A stretch of DNA of 64,000 nt from Mesocentrotus franciscanus (lineage: Eukaryota; Echinodermata; Echinoidea; Camarodonta; Strongylocentrotidae): the NCBI GenBank assembly GCA_037976565.1, contig CP137682.1, forward strand, positions 124,001 through 188,000, written 5' to 3'. Below the pieces are notes generated by a model. It saw only the letters and a list, made by a program, of their open reading frames with translations, did no database searches and was not told where the DNA came from. Every line of letters begins with the position of its first letter. The first letter of the stretch is position 1. A program made the translations under genes and the position numbers. Shown in pieces: positions 11,306 to 22,034 of the stretch.

Positions 11306-13552
11306 CAGGGGTGTCGATTTGTATCCGTGGTTGGGGGTGATAGGTGCCAAAATATTTTCGGCAATGGATCAAAGCAACCAAGAGGTAGAAGCGTGTGGCA
11401 GGTTGCACCCTCCCTTCCAAGTTATTAACTTTTTCAAGTCACCCTCAATAAAGATAACATTTCAGAGAATATAAGAGTGGTAATAAAATTAATAACATGC
11501 TAAATGTTAGTCCTGACTCTTGCCTGCAGTGTAGGCCTACCAGACTGATATCATCTATTTTTAAACGAAATTTAGACATTACAAAAAAAAATCCAATGGT
11601 GAGGGATATCAACTTGTGAAAGTATTATGTTACCAGTGGGCAAATGCATTAATAAGCAACCAGGAAAGGTTCATGTAGACAGAAAATTCTTTATTTCCTG
11701 GTGATAGAAACATACATTTTATGAATATTGATGTCTCCAAACAACATTCATCGTGAAAAACCCATTCCAATATTCTGTGTAAGGAGATCTCAAAAAACAT
11801 AGTTCTCATTAGTAAATGAAAAACATATTGCTTTTGGTTCTTCATTTGACTCTCTTCCTTCTTTAATTAAACCAACTGAATCCTCTCTGCGGGAAACTCA
11901 ATTCAATGAAACAGAATATCACTGATGCAAAATTTGGTTCTCAAAATGACAGAAAATTTCCACTCCTGATCTCATACAAACTGTCTGTTTCTTAAAAACA
12001 TAATATAAAACTTACGTTCCAACTACCAAACAACAAACTTCCATTATCTCCTTCTTCACCCAGATATACTTATCATACCAGATACGCTCTAAAATATAAG
12101 CATAATATTCCCTAAGGCCCTGACCAGAGCACTATTTTTTTCTCAAAAACTATAACCAGTCTTAGAAGGTGCATTATTATTGGAAGGGTGTTATAAACAA
12201 AACTTCAAACTTAATAACATTCTAACCTTCAAAAACACCTTAACTATCTTATGCCTGTTACGTTTGAATACAATACATAGGCCTACATCAGCTTTTCAAT
12301 AAAACAAAAATAAGTTGTGACATAATAATCTTTCTCCAAAATATCGAACTGGAGTATTCTGTTGTATTGCTTGTTTATGTACATACAAAGAGCTTATTTT
12401 CAAGAGGCACTAGATCCATGTGTGTAACTTAAGAAAGAACTCTTTGTTTACCCGATTTTGTTCAGGTGTCTATGGAAAATTGTTATTAAAAGATGCATGT
12501 GTTCATAATTTCTCTCGTAATTTAGGTTAATAATTTTGTTCAAGGTAAATAGAGGAAAATGTATATCATTATCTCCATTTGCTATCAAAAGATTTTGCTC
12601 CTTTCGGAAAATAGCTCTTCAAATGTTTTACATGTAGAGATATAAATAAACAAAGAAATGGATGAAATCAATAAAACAAAATAGATACTGAGTATGAATC
12701 AGGGAACAAACTGAAAGTTTCGTCTCCTACATGCTGCCATTTGGACAAAACCGTCTTTCTCTTCAATGATACAATATTTTATTACTTTACTTGCATTATG
12801 AAAAAACGCATCATCAACCCCACATAGTCATAGCTTTACAAATCACTTCAGATTGAACTGGCCAAAAGTCATGTGATATTCTTGCTCAGATGCTTTCCTT
12901 TACCTTTAAGAGTTCTTTATATTGAGGAATTGGTTGATGCCCAAATTAAAAGAGTTAAACAAATACACGACTGTAACTCCTAGCGCGTTTTGAAAAATGT
13001 TTTAGGAAATATCAGGAAATAAAATGAGTGAAAAAACAAAACAAATAAAGATACAATGACGTGAATTTAAAAAAGGGTGAACGGAAACAACATAACAACT
13101 AGTGAATTATCTTATAACTCTCCCACTCTCTACTTCTTATTTTCACTTTTGGGCTTCGCGCTTAACATTTAGCTTGTTGCTTTTTAACGCTGCGGCTTTG
13201 CATTTGGCGCACTGCATTTCTATGATGCTGTTGATTGAATAAATTGAATAAATTCATCAATTCCTGATGAAGCCGTATGAGCGAGAATTCAATTTATTCT
13301 TGTCTCATATACGGTTGTCTCATTTACTTCGTTTTCTATTTATATATGTATGTTTTATGAAAATGAGATAGCAAAATGTGTATATTGATGGTCATCTTGC
13401 GAGTAATAACCATTAACTACTCTCATCGGGCTCTCATCATTAATTTTCTCTTCATTTTTTGTTTTGATGGTGAATTATTGGGGGTGATTGTACAGGCCAT
13501 CCCCACCTGAAATATTGGGGATATATCCCCCCCCCCGTGATCGACACCCCTG
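11306..13552. mobile_element. hAT-like non-autonomous element, 2247 bp, with 8-bp target duplication
   Basis: Starts CAGGGGTGTCGAT and ends with the exact inverted copy ATCGACACCCCTG. Both sides carry the same 8 bp, GCAGCAGG (11298-11305 and 13553-13560), in the phase expected for a single 18-bp array, so the array was cut by this insertion. An 8-bp duplication with CAGGG termini is the hAT signature. The interior is AT-rich with no transposase-sized frame, so it must have been moved in trans. Confidence 0.88.
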
Positions 13553-13560
13553 GCAGCAGG

Positions 13561-13917
13561 TTACTCTATAGTAGCAGGCTACACTTTAGCAGCAGGTTAT
13601 ACTTTAGCAGCAGGTTACTCTATAGCAGCAGGTTACACTTTAGCAGCAGCAGGTTACTCTATAGCAGCAGGCTACACTTTAGCAGCAGGTTACACTTAAG
13701 CAGCAGGTTACTCTATAGCAGCAGGCTACACTTTAGCAGCAGGTTACACTTTAGCAGCAGGATACTCTATAGCAGCAGGCTACTCTATAGCAGCAGGTTA
13801 CACTTTAGCAGCAGCAGCAGATTACGCTTTAGCAGCAGGTTACACTTTAGCAGCAGGCTACACTTTAACATCGAGTTTCACTTTAGCAGCAGGTTACGCT
13901 TTAATTAGCAGCAGTTT
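13561..13917 (+). repeat. 18-bp minisatellite array, right half
   Basis: Continuation of the 10918-11305 array after the hAT-like insertion, with the same unit types and a (CAG)n expansion near 13808. Decays at 13860-13917. Confidence 0.95.
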
Positions 13918-14215
13918 CCTTTAGCCAGTGACGGTTCCAGCCGTTCGCGAGGGGGGCCCTTTCAAAGCAATTTTCAAACTCAATTCGTGGGATTTGGTGC
14001 ATACTTTTTGGGCGGACAGGTGGATTATTGAAGGTGATGTGCCCCCCCCCCCCTTAGAAGCTGAAGAAAAAAACAAATTTTCAAACTCAATTCTTGCGAT
14101 TCGGGTGAATACTTTTTGCCAGGATATCGCTTAAAATCTGTGACTTTTTTCAGCCTGAATATAATCATGATAAACCTTGGATTTCTTGGAGGTTCGCATG
14201 TCCGAAGCTAAGGAA

Positions 14216-14780
14216 TTTTTTGCCATTAAATTTTTGGGGCTCCCAAAACTTTAGAGGGGCTTTAAACACCTGACATTTTCTCAGATTCTTCTTTCACCAT
14301 GAAACAATCATGTGGTTGTTTAGAACCAAAGAGGTTTGAACGTATACTACGTTTAGAATGGTCCGCGTATCTGGTATTGAGCTTTCCCTTATGTTTCTGA
14401 ATGTATGTACTGAACAGACTATAAACACAGCCCTCTTAAAGCCCCTCTAAAGTATTGGGAGCCCCAAATTTGCTAAATATTTATGGCAAAATTCCACTTA
14501 AATTGTATAATGATGTGAAAGCGGATGTCATTTAACACACACTTCTGCAATGATTTATAAAAACAAATATGTTTAAAGACGAATATTGATGAAGGAGTGT
14601 CCCATTGAGGTTTTGTGTTGTACGCAGAAAACCCTAATTTTGTATTCTTTCATCACTATATTCGTCTTCAAACACATTTGTTTTGAAAATCCTTGCAGAA
14701 ATGTGTCTTAAATGATTACATAATTACACAATTTAAGTGCAATTAAGCCCTTAAAGTTGTTGGGCCTCCCTACAATTTAG
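14216..14780. repeat. Nested inverted repeats
   Basis: The segment TTTGGGGCTCCCAAAACTTT and AGAGGGGCTTTAAA at about 14232-14270 recurs inverted at 14437-14480. A second inverted pair (AAACAAATATGTTTAAAGAC near 14560 and GTCTTCAAACACATTTGTTT near 14665) surrounds about 14610. The layout suggests one MITE inserted in, or recombined with, another. No coding sequence. Confidence 0.5.
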
Positions 14781-14817
14781 AAAGGATTTAAAGCTTGGCT
14801 ATAGCAAAACAGCAGTT

Positions 14818-15000
14818 AGTAGATAGAAAGAGAAGAATGAAGGAGATGAGAGAGAAAGAGAGAAAAAAAAGAAAGGGAGGGGAAGATTAAGAGAAAGAGA
14901 GGAGAGAGAGAGAGAGAGACAAAGGTTAAAGAAGTGAGAGATATTAAGAAAGAGAGGGAGAGAGAGAAAGAAAGCAGAGATAAAGAAGAAAGAAGATAAC
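14818..15000 (+). repeat. GA-rich microsatellite
   Basis: Almost pure purine (GA)n, GAAA and GGAGA runs over about 180 bp. Confidence 0.85.
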
Positions 15001-15469
15001 TAAAGCAATACAAAAATTCGTTACAAAATATGCGACAAGGTGCATATTCTTTCGCGAATAATTCTCGACGAAATTCGCGACAAATCACGAATTTCACAAC
15101 AAAGTTTGTGATTCGCGATGTCCCTTCAGGGCCACCATATGGTTCGCGTGTGTTGCGCTACAAATCACGGTTAGCGTGTGCTCCTCAACTGTAACAGTGT
15201 GTATCAGTGGGTATATAACGTTTCCGCTGAAGTGGACCTTTTTTCAGTTACTTAGGCGTTAGGTTACGCTATAGCGAAAGGTTACACTTTAGCAGCTTCA
15301 CAACCGTGCCTTGTGCATGACCACTGGCGTACTAATGGGGCTTGGGGCAGTTGACCCCCCAAATAAAATTCAAACGTGGTTTATTTCTAATTCGATACCA
15401 GTCGATACAAATGTTGCTGAAATGACATGATTTTCCGCGTTTTTCTTCTTCTCACTTTTGCCCATTATG

Positions 15470-16056
15470 TCAGAGGCGGCACTCCCGGTTGGGGAGGGGG
15501 GGGGGTGGGCCACTTTCATATAGGTCAAGTGCCCCTTTTTTCTTCTAACAACTATCCTTTTCCTCTCTTTTCATCTCTGTTGAGTGTTTCTTTTCAGGTG
15601 CAAGAAGTGCCATTTTCACCTCTGATAATTGCCCTTTTTGCTTTGACACAAGCACCTTTTCTTTTCTAATAACTGTCCTTTTCCCTTTTGATAAGTGCCT
15701 ACTTTTCCTTTCTCCATAACATGCACCCCTAATTCAAGGCGATTAAGAGCCCCCTTTGCTTGAATTTTCCCTAGAGCTCGCTCGCATTTAGGTCAAGTGC
15801 CCCTTTTTTCTTCTAACAACTATCCTTTTCCTCTCTTTTCATCTCTGTTGAGTGTTTCTTTTCAGGTGCAAGAAGTGCCATTTTCACCTCTGATAATTGC
15901 CCTTTTTGCTTTGACACAAGCACCTTTTCTTTTCTAATAACTGTCCTTTTCCCTTTTGATAAGTGCCTAGTTTTCTTTTCTCAATAACATGCACCCCTAA
16001 TTCAAGGCGATTAAGAGCCCCTTTTTCTTGAATTTTCCCTAGAGCTCGCTCGCATT
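15470..16056 (+). repeat. GTGCCCC-family repeat with a recent 268-bp tandem duplication
   Basis: Starts with the CAGAGGCGGCACTCCCGG leader. The unit 15521-15788 is repeated almost identically as 15789-16056, each copy starting TAGGTCAAGTGCCCC and ending AGAGCTCGCTCGCATT. The near identity suggests a young tandem duplication. It belongs to the same family as 52490-53910. Confidence 0.85.
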
Positions 16057-16133
16057 TATAAATGTTATAATTATGTTACTTATAAAAGATCTTTTCAGTC
16101 TTTCTTCATTAGATATATGCATGTTCCCTCCCT

Positions 16134-16245
16134 TTGAAAGCCCCCCCTTATCTCCGGTGTGTAAAGTCAATACGGGCCGGATTTGTTAAAGCACCCCCCT
16201 ATCTCTGGTGTGTATAAGTCAATACGGGCCGGACTTTGTTGCGTA
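16134..16245 (+). repeat. Two-copy tandem repeat, about 53-bp unit
   Basis: AAGCCCCCCCTTATCTCCGG with GTCAATACGGGCCGGA recurs immediately as AAGCACCCCCCTATCTCTGG with GTCAATACGGGCCGGA. Confidence 0.75.
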
Positions 16246-16249
16246 AAAA

Positions 16250-18120
16250 GTACTCCTTTAAGCCCCCATCAAAACCGAACTAGTTCTCACTACGTTCTGG
16301 AAAATGTTGCCAAACGGGCTCAAACTGTGTGCGAACGGTGTTGAACGCAGTAGCAACTGTTTACGATCGGTTTAAGAACTTCATGGACGGGCTCGGACTG
16401 GCTAGTACGGGAGAGTGCTTTAGAACTTTGAGCTTGTTCAAAATTTTCCCCGTCCTGCAATTAGACGGAGTGACAACGTACTTAAAATAAGGAAAATGCT
16501 GCCTAGTTGTTACAAAACACAAGTGTAGCGAAAATACAAAATACAAAAGGCATGCTAACAATCTACAAATCGGCGACAAATTATGGTCAATTTATTTGCA
16601 CAAAACTATAATATGTTCACCCGGTTACATGTATCTACATTTGATTGTAGTTTATACTAAAGGCATACGTGTGCACATGTGGGTGTGAAAAAAACCTTCA
16701 TGGATTTGCATTATTTAAACAAAGATATTCTTTTTACTCAATCAGCCTATGAAATTTGATGCTGGAAGCCAACATGAGCTTCTTGCATTAGTTGAAAACA
16801 TTTGCAAATTTCAACCCAGTTTCTTCATCAGTACCAAAAACACCGCAGAAAAGATGGTTCTTGAAAACACAATGCATAACAACTATTACAGATAAGACAT
16901 ATTCTTTATATGCTGCGATGAATATAAACATTGTAATTTTGTGATAAAACTAACATCTACTTTCTCCATATGACAAGTAATATATTTTGCATGCATAATT
17001 GACAAAATATATATATAGGATATACTGTTTTTATATAACACAAGTCAAGTGTGTTTTTACATGAAATCTCCTTTAAATTTATTTTATCTATTCATGTGCT
17101 AGTTTACTCCTTACTAAAGAACCAGCATGAAAAAAATCAACTGGATCAGAGAAGGTGAGTATGCAGTACCCTTCCTGAGCAATGTAGAAAGACATTTCAT
17201 AAATATTTCATGAATTCTTCAGATAATATTCCAAGCACTGAAGTTTAAATGGGAATAGAATATACGTATATAATTATACAGTTATGATTAAATCAAATTA
17301 TTAATTTAATTTCATGAATTTATTGCTCCTCAGTAAAATATTGGTACATATCAGTCACTTGAAAGATAATAATATTGATGATTAGAAGTTACAAGGCCAC
17401 TAAATACATAATTATGAGAGACACCCATTATAGAACTTATCTTGGACTTGCCGAACTATTAACAGCGACAAAATAAACGACTTGAATCCCGCCATGCCAA
17501 TATGATAGATTCAGATTCAGAGTCAGATCCACTAATTTCACTATCCAATATAAAATACAATGCATAAAACGTACATGACTGCATAAATAAATGTACATGA
17601 TTATAAACAATGAAGAAGAAAAAAAAACACCAGGGAGAGTAATAATTTAGTGTAAAAAAAAAATGAGTGGGGATCAAAATTAAATACGAATAAAGGAGAT
17701 CTTAGCTATTCGACTCATTGTAAGAGTTCTACTTGATTTACATGCATTTATAACACAACAGATTGGAAGACGGCGTAGGTTACAGGGAAAGTGGATATAG
17801 CAATATATATTCCCGTAATGCATTGCGCCTCCGATACCTCGGCGATTTTGCAGACACACCAACATCCGATTATTCTAAAACACATATTCCGCTATACTAC
17901 GATATGCTAATAATCCATTACTCGCAATTCCGCCAGCATTTGGAGAAATTCTCTCGGAAAAACTTGGAACACAAGTGGCTTCTTTTCCGAAGCCATGATT
18001 GTGCTATTGTCAGTAATTGTTAAGAATACCCCGTAAAATACAGCAGGGTCACATATTAATAAATTTACATCATTAGAGATTTAGGCGAAACTACATTTCT
18101 TATTCCTGTTCTTATATTGA
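16250..18120. other. No gene recognised
   Basis: AT-rich spacer downstream of the caspase 3' end. No terminal repeats or exons identified. Confidence 0.35.
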
Positions 18121-18125
18121 ATTCT

Positions 18126-18126
<1 letters not shown>

Positions 18127-18155
<29 letters not shown>
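18127..18155 (+). repeat. TA microsatellite
   Basis: Uninterrupted (TA)n of about 28 bp followed by GTATGTATG. Confidence 0.9.
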
Positions 18156-18162
<7 letters not shown>

Positions 18163-18300
18163 ATGTAATAATCAAAACGGTTAAAAATAAGATCCTTAAG
18201 AGTTTCGTCAGATCTATTTACGGCGGTTTAGCTTTGGGCCACTAACACAACTAATTTAGTTTAATAATACCCACAATGAATAGTTTAAACATCACAAATC

Positions 18301-18306
18301 TTTATT
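18301..18306 (-). terminator. Candidate polyadenylation signal of the caspase gene
   Basis: AATAAA on the minus strand about 240 nt after the caspase stop codon. It is the nearest clear hexamer I saw in the expected 3' UTR. AATAAA is common by chance in AT-rich DNA, so this is tentative. Confidence 0.35.
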
Positions 18307-18543
18307 TATACATTAGCCTGGCGCTCAGGGTATCTGTGTGCTTTTTCGCCATCTTTCTTTGGTGCAAAGATTTCGACAGAAACAAAGATCGAGTCGAAAA
18401 ATCGTGTGTCTGACACTGGTCCGAAAGGGATTGAAGCTACCAGTTTCGTGTCACCCCGATCGACAAAAAAGACAGCTGTTTTACACTATAGTCTAATTAT
18501 TTCCCGATAATGCATGAAAGATTCTGACAAGGCAATTTAAAAT

Positions 18544-18870
18544 TCATTCGCTATGTGTTGAACAATGGCCTTGTGATTCTGATGATGGGCCCGGTTGGGG
18601 AGTCAAGCTGCATGCGGCATCAGAACGAGGTTGGTAAGTCAAGCTGCATGCGGCATCAGAACGAGGTTGGTGAGTCAAGCTATATGCGGCATCAGAACGA
18701 GGTTGGTGAGTCAACCTGCCTGCGGCATCAGAACGAGGTGGATAGTTAGGCATAAAGTAAATCTTCTTTCCGATGCCTTGCTTGGATATATCTGGAGTTT
18801 GTAACATCTTTTTCTTCTTTCCTTCGCCGTCGATTACAGAACCCATATAGCCGATTATACGCCTTGTTAC
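18544..18870 (-). CDS. Caspase last exon: end of p10 plus 12-residue repeat tail
   Basis: Entered in phase 0 after an acceptor (TAACAG at 18876-18871), so the preceding exon's ...DTIMNR is continued by VTRRIIGYMG, which fits the TRVNRxV segment of caspase p10. The end of the p10 core is recognisable as KKMLQTPDISKQGIGKKIYF, the equivalent of the KQxPxxxSTLxKKLYF strand. After YFMP, where most caspases stop, the frame continues about 55 residues. Four tandem copies of a 12-residue unit (PRSDAAxxLTxQ) are encoded by 36-bp repeats at about 18602-18740, then a Ser-rich end and TGA. The tail is unusual and its frame is preserved through all copies. Confidence 0.88.
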   Translation of the reverse strand, partial: VTRRIIGYMGSVIDGEGKKKKMLQTPDISKQGIGKKIYFMPNYPPRSDAAGRLTHQPRSDAAYSLTHQPRSDAACSLTYQPRSDAACSLTPQPGPSSESQGHCSTHSE

Positions 18871-20195
18871 CTGTTATGATCAAGTTAAAAAAAAAATTAA
18901 AAAAAATAAACAGGTATGATAATTAGGGACAATTGGAAAATGAGAAAAAGTTCATTGATTTTAAACTTGACTGAATTTGGTATCATTGCAATCGAAAAAT
19001 TACACTAAGTAAAATTATTACATGTGTTTAACTTGTTAATTCGAGCGAAAATTATAAAAGTTGATTAAACTCGACGAAAAATCAACGCACCCAAGACTCT
19101 GAAAACATAGTATTTTAGCTGCTGTTTCACTGACGTCACAAAACGAACGATTGGCCGCACAGGTGCACGTTGTTTACCTTCATTGAAATACCCTGGACAT
19201 ATCGATATGGACGAAAACATACTTGATTTGAGTTTTGAGGAGATATATAGAAGAAGGAAGTACCTCGGACATCGACAACGACAATGGAGATTCGGGAGAT
19301 CTCTAAACTATAGATCAATTTTATAACTTCCTAATAGCGATTGGATATAACGTCGATGTAGCGTTCAAGTATACCGTTGGCCTGTATGTGCATTACGCGT
19401 TCGTATATACGTACGTACAACCTGCCTGCATTGAATCGTATCTAGCGCAGCTTGCTTGGCGTAGCCAGCCTAGCCCGGCGCTCGAGCTAGCCGTTCATAA
19501 TGTGACGTCACCTTATCGCATGTAAATAACGCCGTCATTTCACTTTGTGAGTGGGTTCTGGAAAGGGTATCAACATTGCATTTAATTTATTCCTCACAAT
19601 AGTGAGGGCTTTAAAAATACTTTACTCATTTTGTTAATGTTCTCAGCAATCTGTAGAGATATAATTTGCCTATTTTTCAAATTTCAATGAACCTTCTCTT
19701 TAAATGAATCAGGCAACAGGTTATTCATGAATTGAAACATAAAGATCAAACTCGGTTGCGCGTTTATATCAAGGATAGTCATTTTTTTTAGATCCACAAA
19801 ATAATGGGTTTGTATGAGCTAAATAATTGGAGCCAGCACATACATATTTGGCGAATTCGTTTATAATGTGTAATATTTAATTTGCTGTATTTATGCTATT
19901 TAAATGTTTAAAAAAAATATTTTTAACTGGATAAAGTTGTGATGTATTTTCTGAGCCCCATGGAGCACCAACTTTGTTGAATGGGCTACCCTGGTGAAAT
20001 ATGAATAAATGAAATACAATACATAAAACAAATACAAAACTACAGGGCATGCACTACCATAGATTCTGTTCAGTGATTCAGTATTCATAAAAGTGTATTT
20101 TAAACACGGGCCAATCAACTAATTGGAAAGCGTACACTGATTAATAAAGCATCAACTGTTTACTTATTTGTCCCTCAAAGGTCCACATGATGAGT
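18871..20195. other. Caspase last intron, part without recognised insertions
   Basis: Intron between the exons at 21504-21613 and 18544-18870. A CpG-containing stretch lies at 19370-19520. A LINE-like 3' end (ATGGAGCACCAACTTTGTTG, then AATAAATGAAATACAATAC) lies at about 19945-20040. Confidence 0.4.
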
Positions 20196-20199
20196 AGAT

Positions 20200-20310
20200 T
20201 ATGGAGGTGTCGTGGTATAGTGTTTTTTCACTTGACCCTCAGTGCTCTATGGTTGACGGTTCGAATATCCCGGCCCGACACTAACGTCTTTTGGCAAGGC
20301 ATTAGCCCAC
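20200..20310 (+). mobile_element. tRNA-derived SINE head
   Basis: GGTGTCGTGGTATAGTG resembles an A box, GGTTCGAATATCCCGG a B box, and the following CTTTTGGCAAGGCATTA matches the post-tRNA region of the SINEs near 55930 and 58215. It stops abruptly at 20310, where LINE sequence starts with no gap. Confidence 0.65.
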
Positions 20311-21172
20311 TATTTTATAAACTTAGGACCTTGCCTTTGAAACCGCTTGTACCATTTGGTACTCTAATTTTCATTTTTAAATATAACTCTGGCCGGTTGC
20401 CTCAAATATTTAATGATATGTTCACTTTAAATTCCAATGTTCATTCCTATAATACTCGTCAGAGTCGCCAATTTCACAAACCCAAGGTGCGTACTACCAC
20501 TGCACAACATGCCTTTCATTTTAATGCCATCCAGCATTGGAATGCTCTTGATAAGAGCACTAAAATCAGTACCACCCTATCCCGTTTTAAAACGCTTTGT
20601 CGTAATGCTTTTCTGCTCTCACTTAAATAATGTTCATAATAATTTGTGCAATATTTCTCTACAATTCTTCATCTCTCTGTATTCCTTTCCTATCCCCCTC
20701 CCCCTTTTCCCTTCTCTCTCCCTCTATCTCCCTCTCGCGCGCGCGCGTGTGTGTGTATGGGTGCGTGTATATGTTTGTTGTTTTTTCCACATGATTATGT
20801 ATTACGTAGCACCGGTCAGTGTTCATTGGCTGCACTGAGGCGCTGGCTCGGCCAGATCAAGTGGGCTTAGTCTGCTGAGCCCATTGTTCTGCCTGTCCGG
20901 CGTAATGTAATAGCCAGTGAACGCTTACGGGTGCTATGGTTTAGTTTGTCTTAATTATAGCTTATTATCTGGTTTTTGTTATACAATTTGACTTGTTTAT
21001 TATACAGGTAACCCCACTTACAAGCTTAAGTTTCTATCGGGTTCCCTAACCATTTTTTACTTTGTGTGTCCAACGTGTTATGTATATGTCCTTCAAACAT
21101 TGTTTGTATTTCTGAATGTTGTGTAAACAAAAAATGGTTGAACGAATAAATGAAATGAATGAAATAAATTAA
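20311..21172 (+). pseudogene. 5'-truncated CR1/Jockey-like LINE, 3' end
   Basis: The open frame to 20630 encodes the C-terminal region of a non-LTR reverse transcriptase polyprotein, with PLVPFGTLIFIFKYNSGRLP, NDMFTLNSNVHSYNTRQ and HWNALDKSTKISTTLSRFK. It is clearly related to 36682-37287 (same NDMFTLN...YxTR and FWNSL segments). The RT core is missing. A 3' UTR follows with CT-rich and GT-rich runs (20690-20760), ending in AAATGAATGAAATAAATT. It lies in a caspase intron on the opposite strand. The frame also reads through the SINE head upstream, but that part is not LINE protein. Confidence 0.8.
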
Positions 21173-21503
21173 CCTAGAGTACTTTTACAACTCTCCGCCT
21201 AGGTGTAAATGGGTGCCTAGCAGTTACTGAGGTAATAATCATTGCAGGACTAACAGCATCGGTGCTGATGAGGCTTCTCTGGGTAAACAAAATTATTATT
21301 ATTTTTATCATTATTATTGTTATTTTTATTATTATCATATGAATGTCCAACTGTCGGTCTCGAGGGCGGTAGCGAGGGCTAAAATGATTGGTTGTGCGTT
21401 ACATGAAATAAATGCCCGTCTCTGTCCGCGCTTAACCAATTATTTGATTAGGATCTTCGTCATAATTTTCTAACATTTAAAGAAAGATATTGTTGATAAT
21501 CAC

Positions 21504-21613
21504 CCTGTTCATGATGGTGTCAAGATCGTCAATGTGTACGTGGGCAATCAACTCCTCACATAAGCTCTGTATGAACCAGGAACCATTCACTCGATCGCGG
21601 ATTGAAAAATAAC
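21504..21613 (-). CDS. Caspase exon: p10 core
   Basis: Bounded by a CAG acceptor (21616-21614) and a GTGATT donor (from 21503). Two bases complete a Gly codon begun in the previous exon, then exactly 36 codons follow: YFSIRDRVNGSWFIQSLCEE to ...DTIMNR, leaving phase 0. GYxSxR supplies the S1-pocket arginine region and GSWFIQxLCE is the p10 hallmark, as in CASP3/7/8-type enzymes. It is intact, with no stop or frameshift. Confidence 0.93.
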
Positions 21614-22034
21614 CTGCCAAAATGTATACAAAAATGAATAATTGTGATTTAAGCCCACCGCACATAATATACGATCTGACTACGATCCGACTTTGGAAGA
21701 ATTTGCAATAGCCTTTAATAGGAACATTCAAACTTCTAAAATCTTAACGATCGATGACTTGAATAGTCAAATGATCAATACAATTAAAATGCCAATGGAT
21801 TCAAGCTTCCTAGGAGGAGGAATAACTAAATCGACTCAGAATCGTAGTGACGTCATACCAGTAGTACGATTGTCTACGATTTGAAGCCGATTCGGCTTTT
21901 ATTCTGACTAGAATGTTCGTATTCTCATCATTATTTCGTAATAATCATAATGATATTCATAATATCAATAATGATGATGATAACAATAATAAATGAATTA
22001 TATATTACATAGTTCAAAAATGCACTGAGATCGA

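Larger units (their letters stand above)
10420..15303. mobile_element. Block bounded by about 85-bp inverted repeats, containing the 18-bp minisatellite
   Basis: The left arm (10420-10500: AAGCTGCTAAAGTAAAAACT, then CTAAAGTGTAACCCGACGC and CTAAGTTTCTGAAAATGAAG) recurs inverted at about 15213-15300. The words GCTGCTAAAG and AAAGTGTAACC in the arms are the reverse complement of the minisatellite unit inside. This suggests a transposon-like element whose terminal sequence was amplified internally. No transposase and no clear target duplication are seen, so the class is open. Confidence 0.5.

Noticed and set aside
10918..13917. CRISPR-like array or a repeat protein coding for LAAGYT
   Set aside because: Units are contiguous 18-bp tandem repeats without spacers, in a eukaryotic setting. 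Stops occur in alternative frames, variants do not respect codon constraint, and the array is split by a transposon, so a minisatellite explains it.
19136..19318. Possible additional caspase C-terminal exon
   Set aside because: The exon at 18544-18870 gives a phase-perfect continuation with recognisable p10 end residues; the 19.1-kb frame shows none.
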